Origin: a virus
IMG/VR virus record: IMGVR_UViG_3300010299_000066
Location: 1-23,286 of that record
Reading direction: 5' to 3' (one strand)
Length of the DNA: 23,286 nt
Of the stretch, positions 11,072-19,283 are shown in pieces. The notes under the pieces were generated by a model. That model made no database searches and had not been told where the DNA came from. It was given only the letters and a program-made list of their open reading frames with translations. Position numbers and translations under genes: made by a program. Each line of letters opens with the position of its first letter. The stretch's first letter is position 1.

Positions 11072-12249
11072 TGGAAAAATCTCAAAAGTCTTCTATACCA
11101 GATGATATAGAAATAGTTTTACATGATGCAAAAGATATACCAAAACAACAAAAATCACTTTATACTAGACACATGACTATGTTGGCAAGAAAAGCTAATC
11201 AAGAACTTTATGATAGATTTAAAAACACAGCAGATATAGATTTTATACCAATGTATGTTTATTATGATGTTATGAATAAATCTATAAAATTAAAATGTAG
11301 AAAAGAATTTTTAGACAAGTATTTAGAAGTGGAAATTGATTTTGCAAAATGGTTGAGAAGTAAAGGTATGTTTAAAAAAGCAGGTAAATGGGAACAATAT
11401 AAACAGAATGAATTTGCTAAAAAAAGTCCACATTTAAAAGACCAAAAAAAACAATACATAAAAGAAATGAGAGAACAGGGAAAAATAAGTGAATTTGGTA
11501 AAACTATTAAAAAGGATTCAAAGGTATCACAATCAAGTACAGTAATGTATTCTAGGAAAGCAGAGTATTTACCAAAAACTCAAAGAACAGATAAAACTAT
11601 TGAGGTTACACAACAGCAGTATAATAAACCCATAAAGGGAGCTGATATGTTAAAATTATTTAATCCAGAAAATGAAGAATTAATTTGGGGTGGTAGTAAT
11701 TTTAAATCTTATGTTATAGGAAGAGGTGTAAACCCTAAAATATACAATAAAATAATGAAAGAAGTATTAGCATTATTATGGAAAGAGTTTGAAAAAGTAA
11801 ATGTTTTAGAACTTACAGAAGAAGGTGTTGCAGAATTTCAAGAATCATATCTTTCAAGATTTCCTAATATTGAAAGAGTAAGAGATTGGTTTGTAAATAA
11901 AGGTATTTACAATACATCATCAGGTCATTATTATACATTAGAAAGATTCATGAATTTAAAATCAAACAAAGCTAGGGCAAATTTCATAGATAGGGCAGTA
12001 TTTATAATATCCAACTCAATATACATGAAAGCAAATAATATTAATCCTTTAACAGTAAGAGGAAAACCAAGATTAAACGCAGGTATGAAAACCAGTATAA
12101 AAAGAGCACAAAAATTCAAGAAAATATCTGCCGAAAGAAAGAAATATTCTACTGAAAGAACAAAGAAATATGATGAGTGGAGATTAGATGATAGAAAAAT
12201 TGCTGCTAATCTTAAACGTAAAGTGACTAGGAGTAAAAGGGAAAGATAA
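11071..12249 (+). CDS. Large basic protein of unknown role in neck gene position
   Basis: A 392-residue protein with very high Lys and Arg content. Residues 1-50 contain a helix 'KSLYTRHMTMLARKANQEL'; the centre (about 190-330) looks globular and mixed; the last 60 residues are almost entirely basic helix ('KRAQKFKKISAERKKY', 'NLKRKVTRSKRER'). No domain is recognised. It is coupled to the connector gene and precedes the tail terminator, where phages often encode neck or minor head proteins. A DNA-binding virion protein ejected with the genome, or a neck component contacting DNA, would suit the charge. Base composition is particularly AT-rich here. Confidence 0.6.
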   Translation: MEKSQKSSIPDDIEIVLHDAKDIPKQQKSLYTRHMTMLARKANQELYDRFKNTADIDFIPMYVYYDVMNKSIKLKCRKEFLDKYLEVEIDFAKWLRSKGMFKKAGKWEQYKQNEFAKKSPHLKDQKKQYIKEMREQGKISEFGKTIKKDSKVSQSSTVMYSRKAEYLPKTQRTDKTIEVTQQQYNKPIKGADMLKLFNPENEELIWGGSNFKSYVIGRGVNPKIYNKIMKEVLALLWKEFEKVNVLELTEEGVAEFQESYLSRFPNIERVRDWFVNKGIYNTSSGHYYTLERFMNLKSNKARANFIDRAVFIISNSIYMKANNINPLTVRGKPRLNAGMKTSIKRAQKFKKISAERKKYSTERTKKYDEWRLDDRKIAANLKRKVTRSKRER

Positions 12250-12280
12250 ACTTAATAATCTAGTATTTATATAATTAATC

Positions 12281-12700
12281 ATGACCACTAACTCTACAAT
12301 GTATGATACAGCAAAGGATCTAAAAAACCTTATATCTGATAATTGGACATTATCGACAAAACCTGACATCACTTTTGTATGGGAAGAGAAGGCAACAGGA
12401 TTTATGGACGATAGGCGTGACTTTATTATAATAAATCCTACTAATGAAAATCCTCAGTATTTTAGCCTTTATGGACAGGATTTCTTTCATGAGATTTATT
12501 TGAATGTAGATATACACACATTTCAAAATATGGATCATAATCAGAATATAGTTAATGAAGTATTCTCAATAATTAAAACGAACATAAGAGGTACTAACTA
12601 TGTAGACTTGATGCTCATAAACTCTAGTCATAATAACGACTTATATAGGAACATATACCGTCACAATATAACAGTTAGATTCAGAAAAATTAATCCATAA
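12281..12700 (+). CDS. Probable tail terminator (tail completion) protein
   Basis: A 139-residue protein with an N-terminal helix, a beta-rich centre with 'RRDFIIINPTNENPQYFSLYG', then 'FHEIYLNVDIHTFQNMD' followed by a helix 'NIVNEVFSIIKTNIRG' and a terminal strand 'HNITVRFRKIN'. This matches the alpha/beta plan of tail terminators, which cap the growing tail tube and join it to the neck: a strand with a hydrophilic loop after 'VDIH', then the helix that lines the ring. Its place just before the tail tube gene agrees. An AT-rich element (12263-12275) is close to the start; a TATA at the usual distance is weak. Confidence 0.65.
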   Translation: MTTNSTMYDTAKDLKNLISDNWTLSTKPDITFVWEEKATGFMDDRRDFIIINPTNENPQYFSLYGQDFFHEIYLNVDIHTFQNMDHNQNIVNEVFSIIKTNIRGTNYVDLMLINSSHNNDLYRNIYRHNITVRFRKINP

Positions 12701-12710
12701 TATTTATATG
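12701..12710 (+). promoter_or_regulatory. TATA box for tail tube gene
   Basis: TATTTATATG, centred about 26 bases before the ATG at 12732. The same core, TATTTATATG, is found at the same distance before the gene at 836. Confidence 0.55.
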
Positions 12711-12731
12711 TTAAATATTTAAATATCATTC

Positions 12732-13709
12732 ATGGTACGAACAGGTGCTCATGGCTATCTAAAGTATGATTTTGAAACATCTTACGCTAGTGGTGGCACA
12801 GCAAACAAAAAATTTGGTCTACAAGATAGATTAACTAGCCTTTCATTAACTAACAATAGAATTAATTTACCTTCACTTAATCAAAATACTTTACATTCAT
12901 TTGCTTATGGTCAACAACAAGGAACTGCTTCAGTTTCATTTGTTCTTTCTAATCCTTGGGTTTTTGGTGCAATTTTAGGAGAACCTTCAACTACTGGTTC
13001 AAGTCCTTATGTTCATGTTTATCCTCATGCATCAAACGGATTAAATAAAACTCCTAGAACAATAGTAACAGAAGTAGGATTTGATGGAGCTTCTGCTGAT
13101 GTAGTCAGAACTCTTAAAGGTGGATTAATGAATTCGTTATCATTATCAACATCTGTTGGTGGTTTAGTAGAATGTACTGCTGATATTACTTATGGTAAAG
13201 AAACAGCACCAAGTACAACATTAGGAACTGCTCCAACAGCACCATCACAAGAATTTCCTTATACTTTTGCACATGCTGAATTAACATTTGGTGGAAATGT
13301 AGTTGCACAATGTCAAGATGCAAGTATTAGTTTATCACAAAACAGTGAGTTACTTTATGGATTAAATTCTCATCATGCTGTAGATTCTTATAGAAGAGTT
13401 TTAGATATTACAGGATCATTTAAAGCATCTTTCATTAACAAGACTTTATTAGAAGAAGTATTAGAACAAGTTAAAGCAGGTACAAGTTCTGGAACATACA
13501 GTGAGACAGTAGGTGGTTCACCAGAATTCCAATTCACATTTATTAAAGATAATACTAATGAGAAAATAGTTATCACTGGATCTGGACTATCAATTTCTGA
13601 TCTAGGAATTACTGGATTTGAACCAGTAGAACCAATCTTTGAAGAAATTAATTGGCAAATGAAGACTGTTACAGTCACAGCAACAAATACAACTTCAGCA
13701 GAAGAATAG
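12732..13709 (+). CDS. Tail tube (major tail) protein
   Basis: A 325-residue, Ser/Thr/Gly-rich, beta-strand-dominated protein placed between the tail terminator and the tail-assembly chaperones, the fixed place of the major tail protein. Features fit a tube subunit that stacks in hexamers: 'LTSLSLTNNRINLPSLNQ' and 'GQQQGTASVSFVLSNPWVF' near the N-terminus, and 'LDITGSFKASFINKTLLEEVLEQV', resembling the strand-helix part of tube folds, later on. No tail-sheath gene follows, so the tail is probably non-contractile. Confidence 0.75.
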   Translation: MVRTGAHGYLKYDFETSYASGGTANKKFGLQDRLTSLSLTNNRINLPSLNQNTLHSFAYGQQQGTASVSFVLSNPWVFGAILGEPSTTGSSPYVHVYPHASNGLNKTPRTIVTEVGFDGASADVVRTLKGGLMNSLSLSTSVGGLVECTADITYGKETAPSTTLGTAPTAPSQEFPYTFAHAELTFGGNVVAQCQDASISLSQNSELLYGLNSHHAVDSYRRVLDITGSFKASFINKTLLEEVLEQVKAGTSSGTYSETVGGSPEFQFTFIKDNTNEKIVITGSGLSISDLGITGFEPVEPIFEEINWQMKTVTVTATNTTSAEE

Positions 13710-13715
13710 AAACCC

Positions 13716-13725
13716 TTTTATATAA
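13716..13725 (+). promoter_or_regulatory. TATA box for tail chaperone genes
   Basis: TTTTATATAA, centred about 24 bases before the GTG at 13744. Confidence 0.45.
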
Positions 13726-13743
13726 TTTATCTTTATTACTTTT

Positions 13744-14136
13744 GTGGCAATAAAATCTTTTCAAATAGATTGGAACGGTACACCAGAAACAGTAGAATAT
13801 GAAGATGATATTACTTTTGGTGAATTAGAAAATATTCTAAACAAGTGTTTAGATATGACAAAAGTAAATGAACCTAAAGTTAACATTCCACTTTACAGAC
13901 AATTAATCACAAGTACGGTTATTGTTAAAGCACCTTTTGCGATTAAAGATGTCACTGCTATTAGAAATCTTAAAGCAAGTGTTGCTAAAAAAATCATGCA
14001 GGAGGTCATGAAGGATTACCCTTTAATGAAGTATTTGGAAGAGTGGGTGGAGACATTCGTGGGAGAAGAAATAGATACCTCTCAAGCATATACTACTTCT
14101 TTGCAAGAGAGTTCGGGTGGACAAAAGAGCAAGTAG
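13744..14136 (+). CDS. Tail assembly chaperone, short (G-like) product
   Basis: A 130-residue protein from a GTG start, between tail tube and tape measure genes, where lambda-like phages encode chaperones G and GT that bind the tape measure during tail assembly. N-terminal beta strands ('IKSFQIDWNGTPETVEYED') and a following helix-rich part fit this family. A slippery heptamer CCCTTTA (14019-14025), in the correct frame, lies at codons 93-94, and the -1 frame stays open to 14231, so a fraction of ribosomes should make a 162-residue fusion. The GTG start fits the TATA box about 24 bases upstream. Confidence 0.75.
   Translation: MAIKSFQIDWNGTPETVEYEDDITFGELENILNKCLDMTKVNEPKVNIPLYRQLITSTVIVKAPFAIKDVTAIRNLKASVAKKIMQEVMKDYPLMKYLEEWVETFVGEEIDTSQAYTTSLQESSGGQKSK
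14019..14025 (+). promoter_or_regulatory. Programmed -1 ribosomal frameshift site
   Basis: The heptamer C CCT TTA follows the X XXY YYZ rule in the zero frame of the 13744 gene (codons CCT 14020-14022, TTA 14023-14025). After a -1 slip the next codon is AAT at 14025. The -1 frame is closed by TAA at 13986-13988 and then open until 14231, so the site lies in the only window where it can work. Confidence 0.65.
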
Positions 14137-14231
14137 ATGCTCAACCATCACTATATTTAGACTCTTTAATATATGAATACAGAGAAGAAGCACGAAGAGA
14201 AAGAGCAAATTTAAATAGAAATAAACGTTAG
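14025..14231 (+). CDS. Tail assembly chaperone, frameshift-made C-terminal (T-like) domain
   Basis: The -1 frame encodes 68 residues that would be fused to the first 94 residues of the 13744 product. The region contains 'EFGWTKEQVDAQPSLYLDSL' and a basic helical end, typical of the T part of GT proteins. It has no ATG: the only in-frame start codon candidate within the overlap is GTG at 14043, without a Shine-Dalgarno sequence, so independent translation is unlikely. The tape measure gene follows after 21 bases. Confidence 0.65.
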   Translation, partial: NEVFGRVGGDIRGRRNRYLSSIYYFFAREFGWTKEQVDAQPSLYLDSLIYEYREEARRERANLNRNKR

Positions 14232-14240
14232 GACTTATAT

Positions 14241-14246
14241 GAGGTG
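14241..14246 (+). promoter_or_regulatory. Shine-Dalgarno sequence for tape measure gene
   Basis: GAGGTG, six bases before the ATG at 14253. This is a leadered internal gene, in contrast to the many leaderless genes of the window. Confidence 0.5.
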
Positions 14247-14252
14247 TATTAA

Positions 14253-15638
14253 ATGAGTGCAGAAGATGACGTATTTACTCAAGAAATGCAAAATGCAATA
14301 AAAATACATAAAAAACGATTACAGTTAACTACAGAAGAATACAAGAAAAGATTAGACTATGAGAATAAATTAGTTAAAATGAGAAGAATGGAGCAAATTT
14401 TAACCAGAGCTGCTCCTATGGGTGGTCTAGGTGGTATGGCTTTTGGTATGCTTCAAAACATAGGACAAGCAAAAATGGCAGGTTTTCAAAGATTAAAAGA
14501 ATTAGAAGGTAAAAACAAATTAACACCAGAAGAAAAAGAAGAAAAATCAATGTTAGAACAATCTGCTGGAACTAATAAATTATTTGGAAAATTAGATAAA
14601 TCATTTGAAAAACATTTTGGTGGTAATAGTAAATGGAATAAATTCTTTGCAGGTCAAGGTAAAACAGCAGCAATGGGAATGGGATTAGGAGCAATAGGTG
14701 GTGGTATGGCATTAGGAAAGATGATTATTGATTCATCACCAATGTTTCAACAAATGTTAAAATTACTTAACTTTGGTATTATGATGGTACTTAGACCTAT
14801 AGGTGATTTCTTTGGATTCTTAATGAGACCTATACTGTTAATGTTACTTAGAAAGTTTATCATACCATTTTATCAAACAGCATTGCCTGTATTACAAGAG
14901 ATGGGAACAATACTAGGTGAACAAATTGCAGGTGGTATAGAGAATTTACTTAACCTATTAGATGGTGTTGGTAAGATTATCTACGGTGCTTTAACATTTA
15001 ATTCTGCACTACAAAAAGAAGGATTTGATAAAATAAATGGTGTATTTAATAAAGATATTAAAGTCAATGAACAAAACCCAGAAGTAAGAGATGCAGGAAC
15101 TAAAATTTCAGATAAATTAGGAGCTGTTGGAGAAACAATAACTGCTAAATTCCAAAGAACAGCAACAGCTTTAGAAGCATTAAAAGATGCACCTAAAACA
15201 CAAGCAGCACAAGAAGCATCAATAGAGATGGCTAAAAGAGTAGATCAATGGACAGTTGCAATGTCAAAAGTATTGCAAACAGAAGGAATGATGAAATTAG
15301 GAACAATAAGAACTGAAGCTGAAGCAGGATTAAGACAAGGTAGATTTGAATCAGTAGATGATGCTATGCTCTGGTTTTCACAACAAATGTATAAGGGTGG
15401 AATAAATAAAATGGCAAATGGTGGAATAATCAATGAACCTGTAATGGGTATAGGAAGATCAGGTCAAGGATATTTGATAGGAGAATCAGGAGCAGAAAGA
15501 GTTACACCAATGTCAGGTGGTAGTTCTAGTCCAGTAATCATTAACGTGTATGGAGATGTTAATGAAAAAACAATGGATAGTTTTGAAAGAAAAGTATTAG
15601 ACGTACTTAATCGTTCTAACTCAAGGAGAGGATTGTAG
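14253..15638 (+). CDS. Tape measure protein, short
   Basis: A 461-residue protein directly after the chaperone pair. The N-terminal third is charged helix; residues 135-250 contain a Gly/Met-rich segment and several hydrophobic helices ('FGIMMVLRPIGDFFGFLMRP', 'ILLMLLRKFIIPF') as in tape measure proteins that enter the host membrane at DNA ejection. The C-terminus carries the well-known tape-measure ending 'NGGIINEPVMGIG...YLIGESGAERVTPM' (about 387-421). Tape measure length sets tail length; with the usual ratio of about 0.15 nm per residue this predicts a tail of roughly 70 nm, short for a siphovirus. Confidence 0.85.
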   Translation: MSAEDDVFTQEMQNAIKIHKKRLQLTTEEYKKRLDYENKLVKMRRMEQILTRAAPMGGLGGMAFGMLQNIGQAKMAGFQRLKELEGKNKLTPEEKEEKSMLEQSAGTNKLFGKLDKSFEKHFGGNSKWNKFFAGQGKTAAMGMGLGAIGGGMALGKMIIDSSPMFQQMLKLLNFGIMMVLRPIGDFFGFLMRPILLMLLRKFIIPFYQTALPVLQEMGTILGEQIAGGIENLLNLLDGVGKIIYGALTFNSALQKEGFDKINGVFNKDIKVNEQNPEVRDAGTKISDKLGAVGETITAKFQRTATALEALKDAPKTQAAQEASIEMAKRVDQWTVAMSKVLQTEGMMKLGTIRTEAEAGLRQGRFESVDDAMLWFSQQMYKGGINKMANGGIINEPVMGIGRSGQGYLIGESGAERVTPMSGGSSSPVIINVYGDVNEKTMDSFERKVLDVLNRSNSRRGL

Positions 15639-16444
15639 TGGGAACTATTTATATTAGAAGATTTGATGAAAGTGGTGGATCTACTTATATTTCATATTGG
15701 TATAAAATTCCAATATTTGATGATGTAAGTATAGATTACAATTCACCTGCATCACCAATGCCATTACCAGAAGAAGATGATGAAGAACAAATCATAGTAA
15801 AAATGGAAGGTAACTCTGCTACAATAAGTGTTAGTTGGTTAATTAAAGAAGAAACAAGTAATATGGGTACAGCAAATACGCCTACATTTACATGGGGTAC
15901 AGATATTCAAAAAGTGTGGGAACAAGTAAGTTTTCTACAATCTAAATTTGTACCAAAATCAGTAAATGATAATTTTGAATTTTGTATTGATGCAGATGAT
16001 GACGTATTAGGATTATTATCTCAAAACGCAGAATTTGATTTTAAAAAGGCAGGAACTATTACAAGATTAAGTTTTAGAATACCAAGTAATGAACCTGCAA
16101 CTATAAGAGCATCATTACAATTTATGGTAGGTAACGTAGTAACTGCTTATGCATTAGATGTACCCTCATCACCAAAAGACTTTGCAGTAACTTCTGGTGC
16201 AGCAAATAGATTAGATGCAAGTTGGACTGCTCCAAGAACAACGAATGGTTCTGTAACATATACTGTTTATTATAAAAAACGTGGAACTAATGTATGGTTT
16301 GAAGAATCACTTGTATCTTCTACATCTGTTCAAATTAATTTAGGCAGTGGAAACTCATCTACAATTTGGGACGTATACGTAAGAGCAGTTAATTCTAATG
16401 GTAAAGGAGAAAAATCACCTACATTAGAGGTGACGATACAGTGA
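15638..16444 (+). CDS. Distal tail-like protein with C-terminal fibronectin type III domain
   Basis: A 268-residue protein beginning at a GTG whose G is the last base of the tape measure stop codon (TAGTG). The first 170 residues are in the place of the distal tail protein at the tail tip and have suitable beta-rich content ('NSATISVSWLIKEE', 'FKKAGTITRLSFRIP'). Residues about 175-268 form a fibronectin type III domain: 'SSPKDFAVTSGAANRLDASW', 'YTVYYKKRGTNVWFEE' and a final 'WDVYVRAVNSNGKGEKSP'. FN3 domains are common in tail-tip proteins and may help contact the cell surface. The assignment of the N-terminal part is by position. Confidence 0.65.
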   Translation: MGTIYIRRFDESGGSTYISYWYKIPIFDDVSIDYNSPASPMPLPEEDDEEQIIVKMEGNSATISVSWLIKEETSNMGTANTPTFTWGTDIQKVWEQVSFLQSKFVPKSVNDNFEFCIDADDDVLGLLSQNAEFDFKKAGTITRLSFRIPSNEPATIRASLQFMVGNVVTAYALDVPSSPKDFAVTSGAANRLDASWTAPRTTNGSVTYTVYYKKRGTNVWFEESLVSSTSVQINLGSGNSSTIWDVYVRAVNSNGKGEKSPTLEVTIQ

Positions 16445-18612
16445 CCAAAAAATTAGCAAAAGTAATTATTACCAACACATCTGGAACACATGAAGTAAAA
16501 ATACTTAGTGCTATAATAAGAAAAGAAGGAACAAGAACAGTAGATACTGCTGAACTTGTATTACCTGCAAATACAAAAGCAGATGAAAATGATAGAGTTA
16601 GATACATACAAGATATTAATGATGTCACAAATCTAACAGCAGTTTATAATTTTCAAGGAAGTACAGTAGATGAAGGTGGTTATGATTTAGATGGTGATGA
16701 TTCTTATGATTCAGTTATTAATCCATCTAGTACAAAAACTATAAGCACTAAAACATATAAAAATACAGATTTAACATCTCCAAGATATTATATGAATTAT
16801 GGCATAATATATGCAGGAACAAAAACAACTGTATCACATGATACTAAATTTGATTTTTCAAAACAATTTGATATTGTATGTGCAGGTTCTTCAATAGATG
16901 TATCTGGTGCTTCAGGTGGCTCTGTTGGTGATAAAAGAATATTTTTTAGTAAGATGGATTCATCTGGTAACGGAATAGAAGTAGGAATAACAAAAAATTC
17001 ACAAACTATTGGTTTTATAACAGATGATTTTTGGACAGGTTATGCAAGAGTTAGGTTTAATTCTATAGAAAGAGAATATAAACAGGAATGGAAATACACA
17101 TCAAGTAATACTGCTTACGGAAAAGTTAATGTAGATAAACCATTTATTTTACGATTATGGAGAGAAGGAGATAATCTTTTAAGATTTAGTTTTGATGGGG
17201 AAGAAAGTGGATCTTGGTATAATGGTGCTACATCATTAAGTAGTTTAACATTAGACACATCAGATACAGGATCATCTGATTCACCACAACCACCATATAC
17301 ATTAGCAAATACATCAGATATTTGGATAGGTGCAGGAAGAGATGGATCAAACAACGCTGCTAATACTTGGAAAGGAATAGCATTTCAATTAAAAATATAC
17401 ACAGGTGGTTATTTGGATCAAAATGATGCTGAATTGTTACAAATGAGTTCATCTACTCCAACAACAATGAAGTTTAACGGTAGGATTTTTAATATAAAAG
17501 ATAGTGTAAAGAATAAAACTTTATCATGTAAAGGTGATGGAGATGTTATTTTAAATTATTCATTCAACTCTAATCAATTTGATAACACAACACCAAATGA
17601 TTCTTCATTTATTACTAGAGTTTCAATAGGTGGAACTAAAAAGAACATATATGATGATGGTTCTACAACAGATGATATAATGAAATCACTTATACTTTTA
17701 GCAGATTCATCTTATTCTGTAATAATAGGAACTGGTTACAGTCCACATACATTAGTAGGTAATTATGTGGCAGAAGGTTCATTTTTGGTTAATGTCAGAA
17801 CTGTTTTAAACGGTTTAGCTGATTCTGCTTTCTGGTCTAATGGAAGAAAGATATTTTATTTAGAAAAAGATGAAGGTATTGCAACAGGTTTAGAATACAA
17901 AAGTAATCAAGGCGAAGAAAGTAGAGGAGTTAGAATTTTAGATATGGGTAAAGCTGATAACTATATGGTAAATTCTGTAGAGTTAATAGGCAGACAATTT
18001 CTTAAACACAGGAGTCAAGGACTTGGAGCTGTGTCAATAGGAACTGTAAAAGATTTAACATATTTTCCAAACAACTTAACATTAACTGATTCTTCTTCAG
18101 GAATATTAGTACAAGATACAGATTATACAGTTAATTATGATGAAAGAAAAGTTACATTTTTAGTTGCACATAACAGTGTAACCGCAGATTATGATTATGA
18201 AGACACATCTGGTTCATCTGATTCTTATTTTCTTGATTCTGATTCTACATCAATATCTACTTATGGTGAATATTATAGAAGATTATTTGTACCTCAATTA
18301 ACTAAAAGAGCAGATTTCCAAAGATTAGCACAAAAATTAATATCTCATAATAAAGATACTAGAGATAGATACCAAATAGAATTACCATACTTGGCAAATA
18401 ACATAAGAGAAAATCATAAAGTCAAGGTAATTAACAGAAAAACAGGTGTTTCAGGAACAGAATTAACAGTTAAACAAATAGAATGGCATTACCCTGAATC
18501 AAAAACAATTATACAAGTAGGAGAAAACTTAATAGATGGCTTTGATCTTGACCAAAACGATTCGTTAACTTTATCTACTACTGTATCTTCGATTCAAAAA
18601 TCAAAGGTATAA
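16441..18612 (+). CDS. Tail hub/tip protein with inserted lectin-like domain
   Basis: A 723-residue protein starting at GTG in a GTGA overlap with the previous stop. The N-terminal 55 residues ('TRTVDTAELVLPANTKADEN') and the C-terminal 370 residues ('DNYMVNSVELIG', 'RADFQRLAQKLISHNKDTRD', 'VKQIEWHYPESKTIIQVGEN') resemble the hub domains of tail-tip proteins related to T4 gp27. Between them, about residues 60-325, lies a LamG/concanavalin-like jelly roll ('NLTAVYNFQGSTVDEGGYDL', 'PFILRLWREGDNLLRFSFDG', 'DIWIGAGRDGSN', 'GIAFQLKIYTGGYLDQNDAE'), a probable carbohydrate-binding insertion. The product likely closes the tail tube and helps bind the host S-layer or glycans. Confidence 0.7.
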   Translation: MTKKLAKVIITNTSGTHEVKILSAIIRKEGTRTVDTAELVLPANTKADENDRVRYIQDINDVTNLTAVYNFQGSTVDEGGYDLDGDDSYDSVINPSSTKTISTKTYKNTDLTSPRYYMNYGIIYAGTKTTVSHDTKFDFSKQFDIVCAGSSIDVSGASGGSVGDKRIFFSKMDSSGNGIEVGITKNSQTIGFITDDFWTGYARVRFNSIEREYKQEWKYTSSNTAYGKVNVDKPFILRLWREGDNLLRFSFDGEESGSWYNGATSLSSLTLDTSDTGSSDSPQPPYTLANTSDIWIGAGRDGSNNAANTWKGIAFQLKIYTGGYLDQNDAELLQMSSSTPTTMKFNGRIFNIKDSVKNKTLSCKGDGDVILNYSFNSNQFDNTTPNDSSFITRVSIGGTKKNIYDDGSTTDDIMKSLILLADSSYSVIIGTGYSPHTLVGNYVAEGSFLVNVRTVLNGLADSAFWSNGRKIFYLEKDEGIATGLEYKSNQGEESRGVRILDMGKADNYMVNSVELIGRQFLKHRSQGLGAVSIGTVKDLTYFPNNLTLTDSSSGILVQDTDYTVNYDERKVTFLVAHNSVTADYDYEDTSGSSDSYFLDSDSTSISTYGEYYRRLFVPQLTKRADFQRLAQKLISHNKDTRDRYQIELPYLANNIRENHKVKVINRKTGVSGTELTVKQIEWHYPESKTIIQVGENLIDGFDLDQNDSLTLSTTVSSIQKSKV

Positions 18613-18620
18613 TAATAATC

Positions 18621-18630
18621 TTTAAATATA
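18621..18630 (+). promoter_or_regulatory. TATA box for the 193-aa gene
   Basis: TTTAAATATA, centred 26 bases before the ATG at 18651; first promoter after the tail operon. Confidence 0.5.
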
Positions 18631-18650
18631 TCAAAATCTTAGGGTATAAC

Positions 18651-19232
18651 ATGATGTTAATTAAAGGAAACGGACAATCACTCCCAACAGAAATCGATCC
18701 AAAAAATAATATTTGTTTAGTAGTTACCCACCAAGATGGAAGCAAAGAATGGTGGTACGGTGCAAACATTGTAACCAATGACGGTGATATTTATTATGCA
18801 AAGAAAGCAGCAGGTGAAACCCCAGCTACAAACGAAGACTTTGGTGCTTCAGCATGTGTTTTGCAGAATCCATCTTCAGCAGATACACTAGCAAAGACCG
18901 ATACCTATGGTAGCGTAAACTCACCAATTACCACAACTGGTGCTGTTCAAGGCTTATATGCAGGTTATCCAAAAACCAATGACCAAGATTCAGATAATAC
19001 AGGTGCTTCAGCAGATGCAGTATCTTACAGATTTGACTGGACAACAAGCCAAATCGATACATCAGCAGGAAACCCAATCACAGGTGGAGCAATTTATGAT
19101 GTTGGACAAACAAGCCCAGTATCAGGTACTAAAATCCTAACACACTGGAATTTTAGCAGTCCTGCAAGTTTCCACAAGACAAGCACAGATACACTCAAAC
19201 TATTCGTGAATCATACATTCAACGGAGTATAA
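18651..19232 (+). CDS. Probable virion or fibre-associated protein, 193 aa
   Basis: A soluble Ser/Thr/Gly/Asn-rich protein at the junction of tail-tip and fibre genes. The N-terminal part is charged with 'SKEWWYGANIVTNDGDIYYA'; the remainder looks like beta structure with 'TGAVQGLYAGYPKTND' and 'KILTHWNFSSPASFHKTSTD', reminiscent of a compact viral structural protein. Codon use is markedly C-ending (ACC, ATC, AGC), like the major capsid protein, which suggests high copy number. It has its own TATA box. No family is recognised, so a role as tail fibre base, tail decoration or head protein cannot be decided. A second ATG three bases downstream is an alternative start. Confidence 0.55.
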   Translation: MMLIKGNGQSLPTEIDPKNNICLVVTHQDGSKEWWYGANIVTNDGDIYYAKKAAGETPATNEDFGASACVLQNPSSADTLAKTDTYGSVNSPITTTGAVQGLYAGYPKTNDQDSDNTGASADAVSYRFDWTTSQIDTSAGNPITGGAIYDVGQTSPVSGTKILTHWNFSSPASFHKTSTDTLKLFVNHTFNGV

Positions 19233-19233
19233 C

Positions 19234-19283
19234 CACACCATGTTTAATTCATGGGGTGTGTTCAATCTTTTAGAACGATTGAA
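19234..19283 (+). promoter_or_regulatory. Two adjacent hairpins over the start of a small gene
   Basis: CACACCATG (19234-19242) pairs with the sequence CATGGGGTGTG (19250-19260), nine pairs with a 2-base bulge and a loop of seven. Directly following, TTCAATC (19261-19267) pairs with GATTGAA (19277-19283) around a nine-base loop. The first stem includes the ATG at 19240. They could end the upstream mRNA, or control access to the start codon. Confidence 0.5.

Noticed and set aside
13388-13678. Leftward 96-residue frame opposite the tail tube gene
   Set aside because: Shadow of the well-supported tail tube gene; no promoter or domain.
13987-13993. Run of seven A as the frameshift site in the chaperone gene
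   Set aside because: The preceding base in frame is T, so both tRNAs cannot re-pair after a -1 slip; the CCCTTTA heptamer downstream fits the rule fully.
14043-14231. Independent gene starting at GTG 14043
   Set aside because: No Shine-Dalgarno sequence or promoter lies before it, and its position and frame are as expected for a frameshift-made domain.
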